DNA of 64,000 nt from Pseudomonadota bacterium (GCA_023423935.1 JAFAEQ010000063.1:43048-107047), one strand, 5' to 3'. Positions 26,971 to 35,812 are shown, counted from the first letter of the stretch. Numbers and translations: made by a program. The notes: generated from the letters alone by a model not told the origin.

Positions 26971-28100
26971 GCACCAAATCCAAGATCCTGCTGGTCGATG
27001 ACATCGAGGAGAATCTCGTCGCGCTCGAAGCGCTGCTGCGGCGTGAAGATGCGGAAATCGTCTTCGCGCGCTCGGGAGTCGAAGCGCTCGAACTGGTGCT
27101 CACGCACGAATTCGCGCTCGCATTCCTGGATGTCCAGATGCCCGAGATGGACGGATTCGAGCTGGCGGAGCTGATGCGCGGCTCGGAACGCTCCAAATAC
27201 ATTCCGATCATCTTCGTCACCGCCGGCACGGGAGATGCGACGCGCGTGTTTCGCGGCTACGAGTCCGGTGCCGTCGACTTCCTGCTCAAGCCGCTGGATC
27301 CGCACGCGGTCCGCCACAAGGCAGACACGTTCATTGCACTCGATCAGCAACGCAAGCAGCTTGCGGATCAGTATCGATTACTCCAGCGAAGCGAGGCGCT
27401 GCTGCGCGAAGCGGTGCAGGCACGCGAAGACGTGCTCGCCGTGGTATCGCACGACGTCAGAAATTTTCTGCAATCGATCAAGAGCGGAGTGCAGCTGCTG
27501 ACCCGCCGCTCGGACCGCCTGGATGAGGCCATGAAGACCCAGATTCACTCCCGGCTGTCGAGCACCGTGGATCTGATGAGCCGGGTGATCGCGGATTTGC
27601 TCGACATGGCGAATATTCGCAATGGGCGCATCGCGGTCGCACCCAGACCCGAGCCCGTAGGCGAAGTGCTGAAGGAGGCCATCGCCGTGCACGAGCCTCT
27701 CGCGGAGGCCAAAGGCGTCCGATTGCAAATGGAATGCGCGCATCCCGAAGACATCGTGGAGTGCGATCGACAGCGCATCCTGCAAGTGCTGGCCAATCTG
27801 CTCGGCAACGCGGTCAAGTTCTGCGGCGCCGGCGACACGATCGTCACGACCGCGCAGCGGATCGGCAACGACGAGATTCAAGTCTCCGTCCGCGATACCG
27901 GGCCAGGCATCGCCGTGGCGGATCTGCCGCTGGTCTTCGATCCGTATTTCTCCGGCAGCGCCGATCGTCAACATGGCACGGGGCTTGGGCTCTTCATCAC
28001 CCGACGCATCGTCGAAGCGCATGAGCGGCGCATCTGGATCGAAAGCGAGTTGGGTAAGGGCACGACGGTTCACTTCACCTTGAAGCGAGTGACGTCATGA
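26967..28100 (+). CDS. Receiver-histidine kinase (REC-HisKA-HATPase)
   Basis: 377 aa; start overlaps the CheB stop by four bases (ATGA). The N-terminal receiver (residues 6-125) has the acidic pair Asp11/Asp12 and phosphoacceptor Asp55 (FLDVQMPEMDG). A coiled-coil linker leads to HisKA with His162 in VVSHDVRNFL, then HATPase_c with DTGPGIA and HGTGLGLFITRR. No membrane segment, so it is cytoplasmic. An input receiver before a kinase domain suggests it is phosphorylated by the large hybrid kinase and passes the signal on. Last gene of the signalling operon. Confidence 0.94.
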   Translation: MSTKSKILLVDDIEENLVALEALLRREDAEIVFARSGVEALELVLTHEFALAFLDVQMPEMDGFELAELMRGSERSKYIPIIFVTAGTGDATRVFRGYESGAVDFLLKPLDPHAVRHKADTFIALDQQRKQLADQYRLLQRSEALLREAVQAREDVLAVVSHDVRNFLQSIKSGVQLLTRRSDRLDEAMKTQIHSRLSSTVDLMSRVIADLLDMANIRNGRIAVAPRPEPVGEVLKEAIAVHEPLAEAKGVRLQMECAHPEDIVECDRQRILQVLANLLGNAVKFCGAGDTIVTTAQRIGNDEIQVSVRDTGPGIAVADLPLVFDPYFSGSADRQHGTGLGLFITRRIVEAHERRIWIESELGKGTTVHFTLKRVTS

Positions 28101-28170
28101 AGCTGTCCTTTGCGCGTCGGAACCCGCTTGATGCATGAGCGTTGACCTTCAGTAGACGGAGGGTGCTCTC

Positions 28171-28491
28171 ATGCCACGCGGTGACAAATCGGCATATACC
28201 GACAAGCAGAAGCGCAAGGCTCGGCATATCGAGAAGGGCTATGAAAGCCGCGGTGTGCGCAAGGATGAAGCGGAGCGGCGCGCCTGGGCGACGGTGAACA
28301 AGGAAAGCGGCGGCGGAAACAAGAGCGGCTCGGGCCGCGGCGTTCGCGATACGCATGCCTCTGCACGACGCGGCGGACGGATTGGCGGTGCTGCCGCATC
28401 AGCCCGGCCTGCCGCTGCCCGATCAGCCTCCGCCCGCAAAGCCGCGCGCACGCGCAAGCGGCATCAAAGCGAATCGCGCACTTCAGTATGA
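28171..28491 (+). CDS. Small basic protein of the MPRGDKSAYTDKQKRKA family
   Basis: 106 aa; GGAGGG lies 8-13 bases before the ATG. The first 55 residues (PRGDKSAYTDKQKRKARHIE, then GVRKDEAERRAWATVNKESG) are a family widespread in proteobacteria that databases often label plasmid stabilization protein; evidence for that role is thin and nothing here suggests a plasmid. The C-terminal half is Ala/Arg/Ser-rich and basic, like the tails of the DUF3175 and DUF6496 proteins in this window. Possibly stress-related and nucleic-acid binding. It is followed by a BON-domain gene 11 bases later. Confidence 0.8.
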   Translation: MPRGDKSAYTDKQKRKARHIEKGYESRGVRKDEAERRAWATVNKESGGGNKSGSGRGVRDTHASARRGGRIGGAAASARPAAARSASARKAARTRKRHQSESRTSV

Positions 28492-28502
28492 AGGTGTCCG
28501 CG

Positions 28503-29051
28503 ATGAAAGCGCTCCTCGTGTACATCATTGCCTGTCTGGCATTCAGTCCCGTCGCGTGGACGCAGAACTCATGGGCAGAGAAACCGAAAGACGCTGCGCT
28601 CAGCGCCAGGGTGACGCAAGCAGTGAAGCAGGCCGTCAGCACGGATTCGCGCGATATCAATGTGCAAACGCGCGACGGCATCGTGCAACTCAGTGGGTTC
28701 GTGAAATCCGAACAGGCACGCGATGCCGCGCTGAAAGCCGCGGTCGCCGTGCCGGGTGTCGAACGTGTCCGCAATGAGTTGGCAGTCGAGGAAGGCACGA
28801 GCGAGTCCGCACCTGCAACCGCGAACTCCGACACGGTCATTGCGGCGCGAGTGAAATCCAGGTTGTCGGAAGCCGGACTCCCGCAAGGCAGCGATGTGCA
28901 GGTCGTCGTGCAGGATGGCGCAGTGCAATTGAGCGGATTCGTCGATTCTGTCGAAAGCAAGACGCGCGCAGCCGATCTCGCCAGCACGGTGGCGGGAGTT
29001 ACTGACGTTCAGAACAACATTGCGGTGCAGGCCGAGAACAATTCGCGCTGA
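28503..29051 (+). CDS. Exported protein with two BON domains (OsmY-like)
   Basis: 182 aa from the ATG at 28503, chosen because AAGGTG is seven bases upstream and it begins a signal peptide (MKALLVYIIACLAFSPVAWTQ); an ATG at 28488 overlaps the previous stop but has no ribosome site. Two BON domains follow, about 28-95 (VNVQTRDGIVQLSGFV-type core) and about 108-178 (VQVVVQDGAVQLSGFV). The arrangement is that of OsmY, a periplasmic protein induced by osmotic and stationary-phase stress and acting as a chaperone for outer-membrane proteins. Probably in one transcript with the small basic protein before it. Confidence 0.88.
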   Translation: MKALLVYIIACLAFSPVAWTQNSWAEKPKDAALSARVTQAVKQAVSTDSRDINVQTRDGIVQLSGFVKSEQARDAALKAAVAVPGVERVRNELAVEEGTSESAPATANSDTVIAARVKSRLSEAGLPQGSDVQVVVQDGAVQLSGFVDSVESKTRAADLASTVAGVTDVQNNIAVQAENNSR

Positions 29052-29114
29052 GCCTGCGCTTCCCTGCTGCTCGGGACTGAAGTTCCCGTAATCCACGATT
29101 GGTTCGGATGAAAT

Positions 29115-29132
29115 CTTCGTCTAACGACGAAG
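29115..29132. promoter_or_regulatory. Inverted repeat abutting the eptA start
   Basis: CTTCGTC and GACGAAG pair around TAAC, and the right arm ends at the base before the ATG at 29133. It occupies the place of the ribosome binding site, where no clear Shine-Dalgarno sequence is seen, so a hairpin there could limit translation. An operator is the other possibility. Confidence 0.5.
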
Positions 29133-30911
29133 ATGCGTACTTTCGTCGTCCGTTCCATTCTCTGGATTCCTGCGCGCGTTGCCGGCCTCGTGCCGCAGCG
29201 GCCACCGGCATTGCCCGTCTCTGACGTGCATTTCGTGCTCGCCGTGTCGCTCGTATGGGCCGGACTCTGCAACGGCGCATTCTGGAGCCAGATCTTCGAG
29301 ACGATGTGGCATCCGGCGCTGCATTCCGCGCTGTTCGTCGGCTCGCTCTTCGTGTTCGTCGTGACTCTTCAGTCACTGCTGTTGCTGTGGCTGCCACGCT
29401 CGCTGCTGCGACCCGCAGCGAGCGTGCTTTTCATCGTCGCAGCGGCTAGCGGCTATTTCTGTTCGAGTTACGGCGCCGTCATGAATCAGGACATGATGCG
29501 CAATGTGCTGCAGACGGATGCGGCCGAGGCGGATGCGTTGCTCAGCCTGAAATTCGCGATGTATCTGCTCGTCCTCGGCGTCGTGCCTGCCGCGCTCGTC
29601 TGGCGAGTGCGCATCGAGCACACCTCCTGGCGTACCGAGGTGCGTCGACGGCTGATCTTCCTCGTTACTGCGTTGGCAGTAAGCGCCGCAGGACTCTTCT
29701 CGAGCTCGGCTGATTACGCCGTGTTCTTCCGCGAGCACAAGCCGGTGCGTTACATGCTGATACCGGCGGCTCCCGTCACGAGCCTGGTGGGATTGCTCGT
29801 CCATCGCGAGCATGCACGCGGCCCGCTGCTCAATCCCGCGGGACGAAGCGAGCGCCTCGCGTCCATGGCGAGCAAGCCGACTGTGCTGTTTCTGGTCGTC
29901 GGCGAGACCGCACGAGCGGCGAACTTCTCACTGGGCGGCTACCCGAGACCGACCAATGCGCGGCTCCAACAAATGCCTGATCTCATCTACTTCGATCAGG
30001 TGAGCTCGTGCGGAACCGCCACCGCCGTTTCGCTGCCCTGCATGTTTTCACCGTTCCCGCGTCGCGAATTTCGCGTCGACGAAGCCGATCGCTACACCAA
30101 CCTGCTCGACGCGCTGGTCGATGCCGGCATCGACGTTCAATGGCGTGACAACGACTCCGGATGCAAAGGCGTGTGCGCGCGCGTGCAAACGGTTTCCTAT
30201 GGCGATCAGGCGACCCAGCGTCGCTGCGCCGGTGGCCACTGCTTCGATAACGTGATGCTGGAAGATCTGCCGCAACGATTGCGTGAGATCAGGACCGACA
30301 CCGTCATCGTGATGCATCAGATCGGCAGCCATGGTCCCGCCTATGCACAGCGTTATCCGACCGAAGAAGCGCGCTTTGCGCCCGCGTGCGGCTCGAACGA
30401 ACTGCAAACCTGCTCCCATGAAGAGATTGTGAACGCCTACGACAATACGATCGTGAACACCGACGGCTTTCTCAGTCGCGCCATCGAGCTGCTCCAGCGC
30501 AACTCGGATCGGCTGAACGGCCTCATGATCTACGTCTCCGACCACGGAGAATCCCTGGGCGAGCAAGGGCTCTACCTGCACGGCGTGCCGTATGCCTTCG
30601 CTCCGAAGGTCCAGAAGGAAGTGCCTTTCATTCTCTGGACCTCAGCGGGATATCGTCGGCAGACCAACCTCGACAACGAATGTCTGCGGACACATCGCGG
30701 CGACCCGCTGTCGCACGACAATGTGTATCACACGGTTCTAGGGGCACTGCAGACACGCAATGCTATGTACGACGCCGCACTCGACGCGATGGCGCCCTGT
30801 CGCAACGCGTCCTCTCATAGCAGACAGTTCGCGCAAGCCGAACACGAAAGACAAGCCGGCGGGTCGTCAGTAGCAACGTCAGCGCCATCCGTGAATGGAA
30901 CGAACCGGTAA
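29133..30911 (+). CDS. eptA: Lipid A phosphoethanolamine transferase (EptA/MCR family)
   Basis: 592 aa. Five hydrophobic helices in the first about 200 residues, then a periplasmic alkaline-phosphatase-type domain. Conserved zinc/catalytic parts: VVGETARAANFSLGGY (metal Glu), SCGTATAVSLPCMF at about residues 291-304 (nucleophile Thr), HQIGSHGPAYAQRYP and YVSDHGESLGEQGLYLHG (metal Asp/His). Cysteines typical of the family's disulfides are present. The enzyme moves phosphoethanolamine from phosphatidylethanolamine to lipid A and lowers affinity for cationic peptides such as polymyxins. No PmrAB-type regulator lies nearby. Chromosomal and without mobile-element signs. Confidence 0.92.
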   Translation: MRTFVVRSILWIPARVAGLVPQRPPALPVSDVHFVLAVSLVWAGLCNGAFWSQIFETMWHPALHSALFVGSLFVFVVTLQSLLLLWLPRSLLRPAASVLFIVAAASGYFCSSYGAVMNQDMMRNVLQTDAAEADALLSLKFAMYLLVLGVVPAALVWRVRIEHTSWRTEVRRRLIFLVTALAVSAAGLFSSSADYAVFFREHKPVRYMLIPAAPVTSLVGLLVHREHARGPLLNPAGRSERLASMASKPTVLFLVVGETARAANFSLGGYPRPTNARLQQMPDLIYFDQVSSCGTATAVSLPCMFSPFPRREFRVDEADRYTNLLDALVDAGIDVQWRDNDSGCKGVCARVQTVSYGDQATQRRCAGGHCFDNVMLEDLPQRLREIRTDTVIVMHQIGSHGPAYAQRYPTEEARFAPACGSNELQTCSHEEIVNAYDNTIVNTDGFLSRAIELLQRNSDRLNGLMIYVSDHGESLGEQGLYLHGVPYAFAPKVQKEVPFILWTSAGYRRQTNLDNECLRTHRGDPLSHDNVYHTVLGALQTRNAMYDAALDAMAPCRNASSHSRQFAQAEHERQAGGSSVATSAPSVNGTNR

Positions 30912-31214
30912 TTACGGGACCGCTGGTGGCGCTTGGGGCTCATAACCTCGTGCGAATGAGCCGACGAAAGACCGGTTCCTATGCAATTTCCACGACAGCG
31001 CTCGCTCGCTGCGCGTTGCCTCCGGCTCCTCGTAAGAACGCTCGCTGACAATGCCGCCTCTTGCGGGTGAGTGCGGGAGCTATTGCACCTCTCACGACGT
31101 TCACTCTGAATTGATCGGCCTGTCGATCGCACTGCCCGCTTGATTTCTCGGCTTTCGACGACGACTGCCTTCCAGCAGAATCATGACAAAGGCGCGGATA
31201 AGCGCTCGAGTGAT
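30912..31214. other. Intergenic stretch without recognised features
   Basis: About 300 bases between the EptA and TreZ genes. I see no supported gene, strong hairpin with a T-tract or clear promoter here. Confidence 0.4.
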
Positions 31215-33062
31215 ATGGCGAATATGAACAATCCCGGCTCCCAGGACTCAGGGCCTCGCATGGATGCAGTTGCACCCGGCGCATGGCTCGAAAACAGCGG
31301 CATGGTCCGCTTTCGCCTCTGGGCGCCTGCGCATAGCGCCGTGAGCGTTCAGATCGAAGGTCGCGCTGAGTCGATCCCGGCAATCAACAAAGGCGGCGGT
31401 TGGTTCGAGCTGCGCACCGATTGCGCGACGGCCGGTAGTCGTTATCGCTATGTGTTCGAAGACGGCACCGCAATTCCCGACCCGGCCTCACGCTTCCAGC
31501 CGGACGATGTGAACGGCGCGAGCGAGGTCATCGATCCCGACGTCCACGACTGGCACGTGACCAATTGGCAGGGTCGCGCCTGGCACGAAGCGGTGATCTA
31601 TGAACTGCACGTCGGCGCTTTCACGCCCGAAGGCACGTTTCGCGCGGCCATCGACAAGCTCGACCATCTCGTGCGCCTCGGCATCACCGCGATCGAGTTG
31701 ATGCCCATCGCCGACTTCGCTGGCCGACGCAATTGGGGCTACGACGGCACGTTCCTCTACGCACCCGACGCCAGCTACGGTCGACCCGAGGATCTTAAGG
31801 CGTTGATCGACGCCGCTCATCAACGCGGGCTGATGGTGTTCCTCGATGTCGTCTACAACCACTTCGGTCCCGAAGGTAATTATCTGGGGGTCTGCGCACC
31901 GCAGTTCTTCACACAGCGGCATCACACTCCCTGGGGCGCCGCGGTCAATTACGACGGCGGACTCTCCGAAGTACGTTCCTTCATGATTCAGAACGCGCGG
32001 TACTGGATCGAGGAGTTCCGCTTCGACGGTCTGCGCCTCGATGCCGTGCATTGGATTCTCGACGAGTCGCCCGAGCATTTCCTCCACGAGCTCGCGAAGC
32101 AAATCCACGAGCGTGTGCCGCATCGCTTCGTCCATCTCATCCTGGAGAACGAAGAGAACGAAGCCGAGTTGCTGGAGCGCGACGCGGAAGGGCATCCGCG
32201 GCTGTACACCGCGCAATGGAACGATGACGTTCATCACACGCTGCATGTCGCCGTAACGGGCGAGCGCGACGGCTACTACCAGGATTACCAGGGGGACACG
32301 CATGCGCTCGCGCGTGCGTTGGCAGAAGGCTTCGCTTTTCAAGGCGAGGTGATGGAGTATCGCGGCAGCACCCGCGGCACCCGCAGTACGCATCTGCCAC
32401 CTTCGGCCTTCGTCGCTTTCCTGCAGAATCACGATCAGATCGGTAATCGCGCTTTTGGCGATCGTCTCGGCGTGCTCAGCGACAAACGGCAGCATCGGGC
32501 CGTGGCTGCGATTCAGCTCCTCCTGCCGCAGATACCTATGCTGTTCATGGGCGAGGAGTGGAATACCGGTCGACCGTTCCCGTTCTTCTGCGATTTTTCT
32601 GGTGAGCTCGCCGACGCGGTGCGCAAGGGGCGACGCGACGAGTTCGCGGAGTTTCCGCACTTCCACGATCCCGCATCACGCGAACGCATTCCCGATCCGC
32701 TGGCCGAGTCCACATTCCTTGCAGCCAAGCTCGACTGGGATGCGCTGAACGATGAACGACATGCCGAATGGATGAACTGGTATCGCGAGCTGCTGGCGAC
32801 GCGCAAACGCTGGCTTACGCCCCGGCTGACGGAAATCACACACGCCGGTCACGCCACGATTCTCGGCGATCAGGCCGTGACGGTCGTGTGGTCGCTGGAC
32901 GGCGAGCAATGGCGCCTCGATGCGAACCTTTCACAGAATGCCGTGCAAGTCGCCGATACCACCGGGCAGATCATCTGGCTCGAGGGCGAAGAAATCCGCA
33001 ACGGCAGCCTTCCGCCGTGGACCGTACGCTGGATGCTCGTACCGGGCGAGCTGAGGTCGTAA
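31215..33062 (+). CDS. treZ: Malto-oligosyltrehalose trehalohydrolase
   Basis: 615 aa from the ATG at 31215 (in-frame ATGs at 31224 and 31260 are alternatives; no strong ribosome site for any). An N-terminal CBM48-like domain (about 25-105, VRFRLWAPAHSAVSVQIEGR) precedes a GH13 barrel with VIYELHVGAFTPEGTF, DVVYNHFGPEGNYL, the nucleophile region DGLRLDAVH (about residues 270-280), the acid/base Glu in LILENEENE and the region FLQNHDQIGNRA. TreZ releases trehalose from maltooligosyl-trehalose made by TreY. Neither treY nor other glycogen genes are adjacent, which is unusual, so TreY must be elsewhere if the pathway works. Confidence 0.93.
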   Translation: MANMNNPGSQDSGPRMDAVAPGAWLENSGMVRFRLWAPAHSAVSVQIEGRAESIPAINKGGGWFELRTDCATAGSRYRYVFEDGTAIPDPASRFQPDDVNGASEVIDPDVHDWHVTNWQGRAWHEAVIYELHVGAFTPEGTFRAAIDKLDHLVRLGITAIELMPIADFAGRRNWGYDGTFLYAPDASYGRPEDLKALIDAAHQRGLMVFLDVVYNHFGPEGNYLGVCAPQFFTQRHHTPWGAAVNYDGGLSEVRSFMIQNARYWIEEFRFDGLRLDAVHWILDESPEHFLHELAKQIHERVPHRFVHLILENEENEAELLERDAEGHPRLYTAQWNDDVHHTLHVAVTGERDGYYQDYQGDTHALARALAEGFAFQGEVMEYRGSTRGTRSTHLPPSAFVAFLQNHDQIGNRAFGDRLGVLSDKRQHRAVAAIQLLLPQIPMLFMGEEWNTGRPFPFFCDFSGELADAVRKGRRDEFAEFPHFHDPASRERIPDPLAESTFLAAKLDWDALNDERHAEWMNWYRELLATRKRWLTPRLTEITHAGHATILGDQAVTVVWSLDGEQWRLDANLSQNAVQVADTTGQIIWLEGEEIRNGSLPPWTVRWMLVPGELRS

Positions 33063-33067
33063 CGACC

Positions 33068-33448
33068 TCAGCTGCGCTTCTTCGCGGTCACCTCGATCTC
33101 GATGCGCATGCGCGGATCGGCCAGCCCCGCCGAGATCATCGTCGACGCAGGCCTCATGGCACCGAAGTATTTGCGCAGCACCGGCCAGCACTGCGGGAAT
33201 TCGGCGGCGTTCGGCAGGATGTACATCACACGCACAATGTCTTCCATCTGAGCACCCGCCTCCCGCAATGCGTGCTCGATGTTGCGCAGACACTGCTCGG
33301 TCTGCTCGACGACATCGTCCGAGATCGTCATCGTCGAATAATCAAAGCCCGTCGTTCCGGACATGAACACCCACTCGCCATCGACCACCGCACGCGAGTA
33401 ACCGATCTCCGCCTCGAACGTAGAACCTGAGCTGATGAGAGAACGCAT
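33068..33448 (-). CDS. RidA-family protein
   Basis: 126 aa from the ATG at 33448; the open frame continues upstream only through repeat sequence. The RidA fold is recognised by SRAVVDGEWVFMSGTTGFD, EQTEQCLRNIEHALREAG and the C-terminal PASTMISAGLADPRMRIEIEV, with the Arg of PRMRIEIE in the position of the catalytic Arg105 of RidA. Members hydrolyse reactive enamines/imines or act on related small molecules; this sequence belongs to a divergent RidA subgroup. A 21-base piece of its 5' end (33426-33446) is copied in the tandem repeats upstream. Confidence 0.88.
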   Translation of the reverse strand: MRSLISSGSTFEAEIGYSRAVVDGEWVFMSGTTGFDYSTMTISDDVVEQTEQCLRNIEHALREAGAQMEDIVRVMYILPNAAEFPQCWPVLRKYFGAMRPASTMISAGLADPRMRIEIEVTAKKRS

Positions 33449-33454
33449 TTTGGT

Positions 33455-33983
33455 AATGAGTAATGAGTAGTGAGGAATGAGGAATGTAACAGGAGTGATG
33501 GCGGTGATGACGGTGATAACGGTGATGGCGGCCAAACGATGACCGTCCTCACATCACTGTCATCACTCCATCAGCGTCATCACTTCCCATTCGGGTGACG
33601 AACGCGTGCCGCCCTATTCACTGGGCCTGAGCTGATGAGAGAACGCGTTGGATAGTTTGCAATGTACACGAGTGATGTCAGTGATAGAGGTGATAACGGT
33701 GATGGCGGCCGAACGATGACCGTCCTAACATCACTGTCATCACTCCATCACCGTCATCACTTCCCCTTGGGGCGACGAATGCGCGCCGCCCTATTCACTG
33801 GGTCTGAGCTCATGAGAGAACGCGTTGGATAATTTGCAATGTACAGGAGTGATGTCAGTGATAGAGGTGATAGCGGTGATGGCCAGAACTTCTGACGCAT
33901 GACCGTCCTCACATCACTGTCATCACTCCATCACCGTCATCACTTCCCCTTGGGGCGACGAATGCGCGCCGCCCTATTCACTA
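33455..33983. repeat. Tandem repeat array, about 177-bp unit, nearly three copies, with copied ridA 5' end
   Basis: A short ATGAGTA-type run (33455-33485) is followed by units starting near 33492, 33671 and 33848. Each unit has GTGATG-rich sequence, then CATCACTCCATCA-type complement, then GCCGCCCTATTCACT. Units 1 and 2 end with CTGAGCTGATGAGAGAACGC or a one-base variant, identical to the beginning of the ridA gene (33426-33446 equals 33626-33646). Unit 3 stops at the DinB-gene end. No cas genes; unit length and lack of unique spacers exclude CRISPR. Confidence 0.88.
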
Positions 33984-34475
33984 TTACTTCTCTATCTCAC
34001 AACTGGTGCCCTTTCCCATAATCCATTGCAGTCCCGCCAGATGTTGCTGGTCGTGGCTGCAGAGGTAGTGAATCAGGCCGCGGACGGTGACGGGGCCGTA
34101 GCCTTCGAAGTCGGCGGTGCGGCTGAGTTGCGATTCGTCGAGCGATCGCAGCATGGCAACGGTCTGCGCACGGGCGGCGCGGAAATGCTCGAGCGTCCGA
34201 CCAGCATCGAGATCCACGTAGGTTTTCGCGAGCGCATCGGTGTCGAGCGAGGGCAGGAACGGATGATGCTCGTTCAACGCACGGCGAAAGCGGAGCTGAT
34301 AGCCATCGAGCTCTACGTCACGGATGTGGCCGATCTGTTCCAGTGCAGTGAGGCGCTCGCTCGGAATTCCTTCCCACGAGGATGGCGTCCAGGTCTTGAA
34401 GCGCTCGGGAATCATCGCGTAATGCGCGTCGAGCTGATCCGGAAAACCGGCAAGTGTCTGCAACGTGACGTTCAT
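33984..34475 (-). CDS. DinB-family protein
   Basis: 163 aa; AAAGGAGAT lies seven bases before the ATG, an excellent ribosome site. The helical-bundle pattern and the metal-site histidines (GHIRDVELDGYQLR, and YLCSHDQQHLAGLQ near the C-terminus) identify the DinB/YfiT-like superfamily of putative metal-dependent hydrolases or thiol transferases. Substrate unknown. The stop lies at the edge of the tandem repeat array. Confidence 0.85.
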   Translation of the reverse strand: MNVTLQTLAGFPDQLDAHYAMIPERFKTWTPSSWEGIPSERLTALEQIGHIRDVELDGYQLRFRRALNEHHPFLPSLDTDALAKTYVDLDAGRTLEHFRAARAQTVAMLRSLDESQLSRTADFEGYGPVTVRGLIHYLCSHDQQHLAGLQWIMGKGTSCEIEK

Positions 34476-34684
34476 GCGATCTCCTTTCGACCCGGCATCT
34501 TAGAACGCAGGTTCCCATCGACGTGAGCCCTCATCGATTCTGGAGCGAGGCGACGCCGCACGCAGCGTTCCAACCCCTGACGCGTCCAGCGCGAGCATGA
34601 CAGCGATACCTTTACCCCGACCGCACAGTGGCTTCGATGCGCATAGCGGGTATGCTCTCGCGCAACTCGTCACGATGTAGCGCC

Positions 34685-35344
34685 ATGTCCATTTTCCTGC
34701 TGGCCTTTCCGGCGTTGTTCTCGATCGTCAATCCGCTCGGCGGTGCTTTCATTTTTCTGGGCGCGACGGAACGTTTTCATCCGTCATTGCGCGCGCGGCT
34801 CGCCCGATGGGTGGCCATCTACAGCTTCCTGATCGTGAACGTCTCCGTCTACATCGGCGCCTACGTGCTCACGTTCTTCGGTATTTCGGTGCCGGTCTTG
34901 CGCGTTGCCGGCGGCATCGTCATTGCGCTCGCCGCCTGGCGGATGCTGAACGACGATGAATTGGCCACCGACGGCTCGCAATCCCCGGCCGATCTTCACA
35001 TCGACGACAGTCGCGTGAGTCGTATGGCCTTCTATCCGCTCACCATGCCATTGACGACCGGACCAGGCACGATTTCGGTTGCGGTATCGCTGGGCGCGAA
35101 TCGGCCGCGCGTATCGGTGGAAGGTGAGTTGTTATGGTTCATGGCGCAGATGACACTGGCCAGCGTCGCGCTGTGCGCGATCATCTATTTCCTGTACCGC
35201 CACTCACAGCGGATCTCGAGCATGATCGGTCCGACCGGCACCGCGGTGATCGTACGCCTGTCCGCCTTTCTGCTTTTCTGCATCGGCATCCAGATCTTCT
35301 GGAATGGCGCGGCGGAACTGCTCGGCAGCCTCAACGCGAGCTGA
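34685..35344 (+). CDS. MarC-family integral membrane protein
   Basis: 219 aa from the ATG at 34685; the upstream in-frame extension has no support. Six hydrophobic helices with the family motifs FSIVNPLGGAFIFLGAT near the N-terminus, RVAGGIVIALAAWRML, and the ATGPG-type loop as MPLTTGPGTISVAVS. MarC/YchE/YhgN proteins are inner-membrane NAAT-type transporters of unclear substrate; some are linked to amino-acid export. Monocistronic; it converges with the next gene, with nine bases between stops. Confidence 0.9.
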   Translation: MSIFLLAFPALFSIVNPLGGAFIFLGATERFHPSLRARLARWVAIYSFLIVNVSVYIGAYVLTFFGISVPVLRVAGGIVIALAAWRMLNDDELATDGSQSPADLHIDDSRVSRMAFYPLTMPLTTGPGTISVAVSLGANRPRVSVEGELLWFMAQMTLASVALCAIIYFLYRHSQRISSMIGPTGTAVIVRLSAFLLFCIGIQIFWNGAAELLGSLNAS

Positions 35345-35353
35345 GCACTCCGA

Positions 35354-35758
35354 TCAGGGCTGCTGCGGAGGCGAGGCGTTTCCGGCAGCCCCATTCGGTG
35401 CGGCAGAGCTCTCCGGCATGAGAATCACCACACCGGGCTGCGGCGGTTCGGCCACTGCCTCGACAGGCGCAGTCGCCGCCGGAGGCTGCGCATATAAAGA
35501 GGTGATCACGCGCACCGCGTGAACGGCGACCAGAAATCCACTGAAGATCAGCGTGACCGGAATCAGCGCCACCGCGAAGGTCAGCAAGCGGCGCACTCCG
35601 GAGACTTTGGGTTTGTTCTCCTGCGCCTCCATGTGCTCCTGCGCGCGCTGCTGGACCGCGCGTTGCAGCTCGCTCAGCGGTCTTTCGAAGGGAATGATGC
35701 GGGCGCTTGGCGGCGAATCGGGCGATTGCAGAACGCGCTCTTCGGACGATTGATTCAT
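35354..35758 (-). CDS. Hypothetical single-pass membrane protein
   Basis: 134 aa from the ATG at 35758. A charged cytoplasmic-looking N-terminus (about 55 residues, with RPLSELQRAVQQRAQEHMEA likely helical), one TM helix (about 58-88, LLTFAVALIPVTLIFSGFLVAVHAV) and a Pro/Ala-rich C-terminal tail. I do not recognise a family. A 29-base palindrome lies 55 bases upstream of its start and may control it. Confidence 0.6.
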   Translation of the reverse strand: MNQSSEERVLQSPDSPPSARIIPFERPLSELQRAVQQRAQEHMEAQENKPKVSGVRRLLTFAVALIPVTLIFSGFLVAVHAVRVITSLYAQPPAATAPVEAVAEPPQPGVVILMPESSAAPNGAAGNASPPQQP

Positions 35759-35812
35759 AAGTGGTCCCGAGTCGATGGTGGATGTCGCACCCGCAGTCGC
35801 CGCGCGCGGCTC

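Noticed and set aside
28171..28491. Evidence for plasmid origin from the family label plasmid stabilization
   Set aside because: The label is weakly based and nothing around it (replication, partition, conjugation genes) suggests a plasmid.
28488..28502. Overlapping start (ATGA) of the BON-protein gene at 28488
   Set aside because: The ATG at 28503 has the ribosome binding site and begins a normal signal peptide.
29133..30911. Mobile mcr-type colistin-resistance gene
   Set aside because: No insertion sequence or mobile context; it looks like an ordinary chromosomal EptA-family gene.
33491..33983. CRISPR array
   Set aside because: Units are about 177 bases long, lie directly in tandem without unique spacers, and there are no cas genes.
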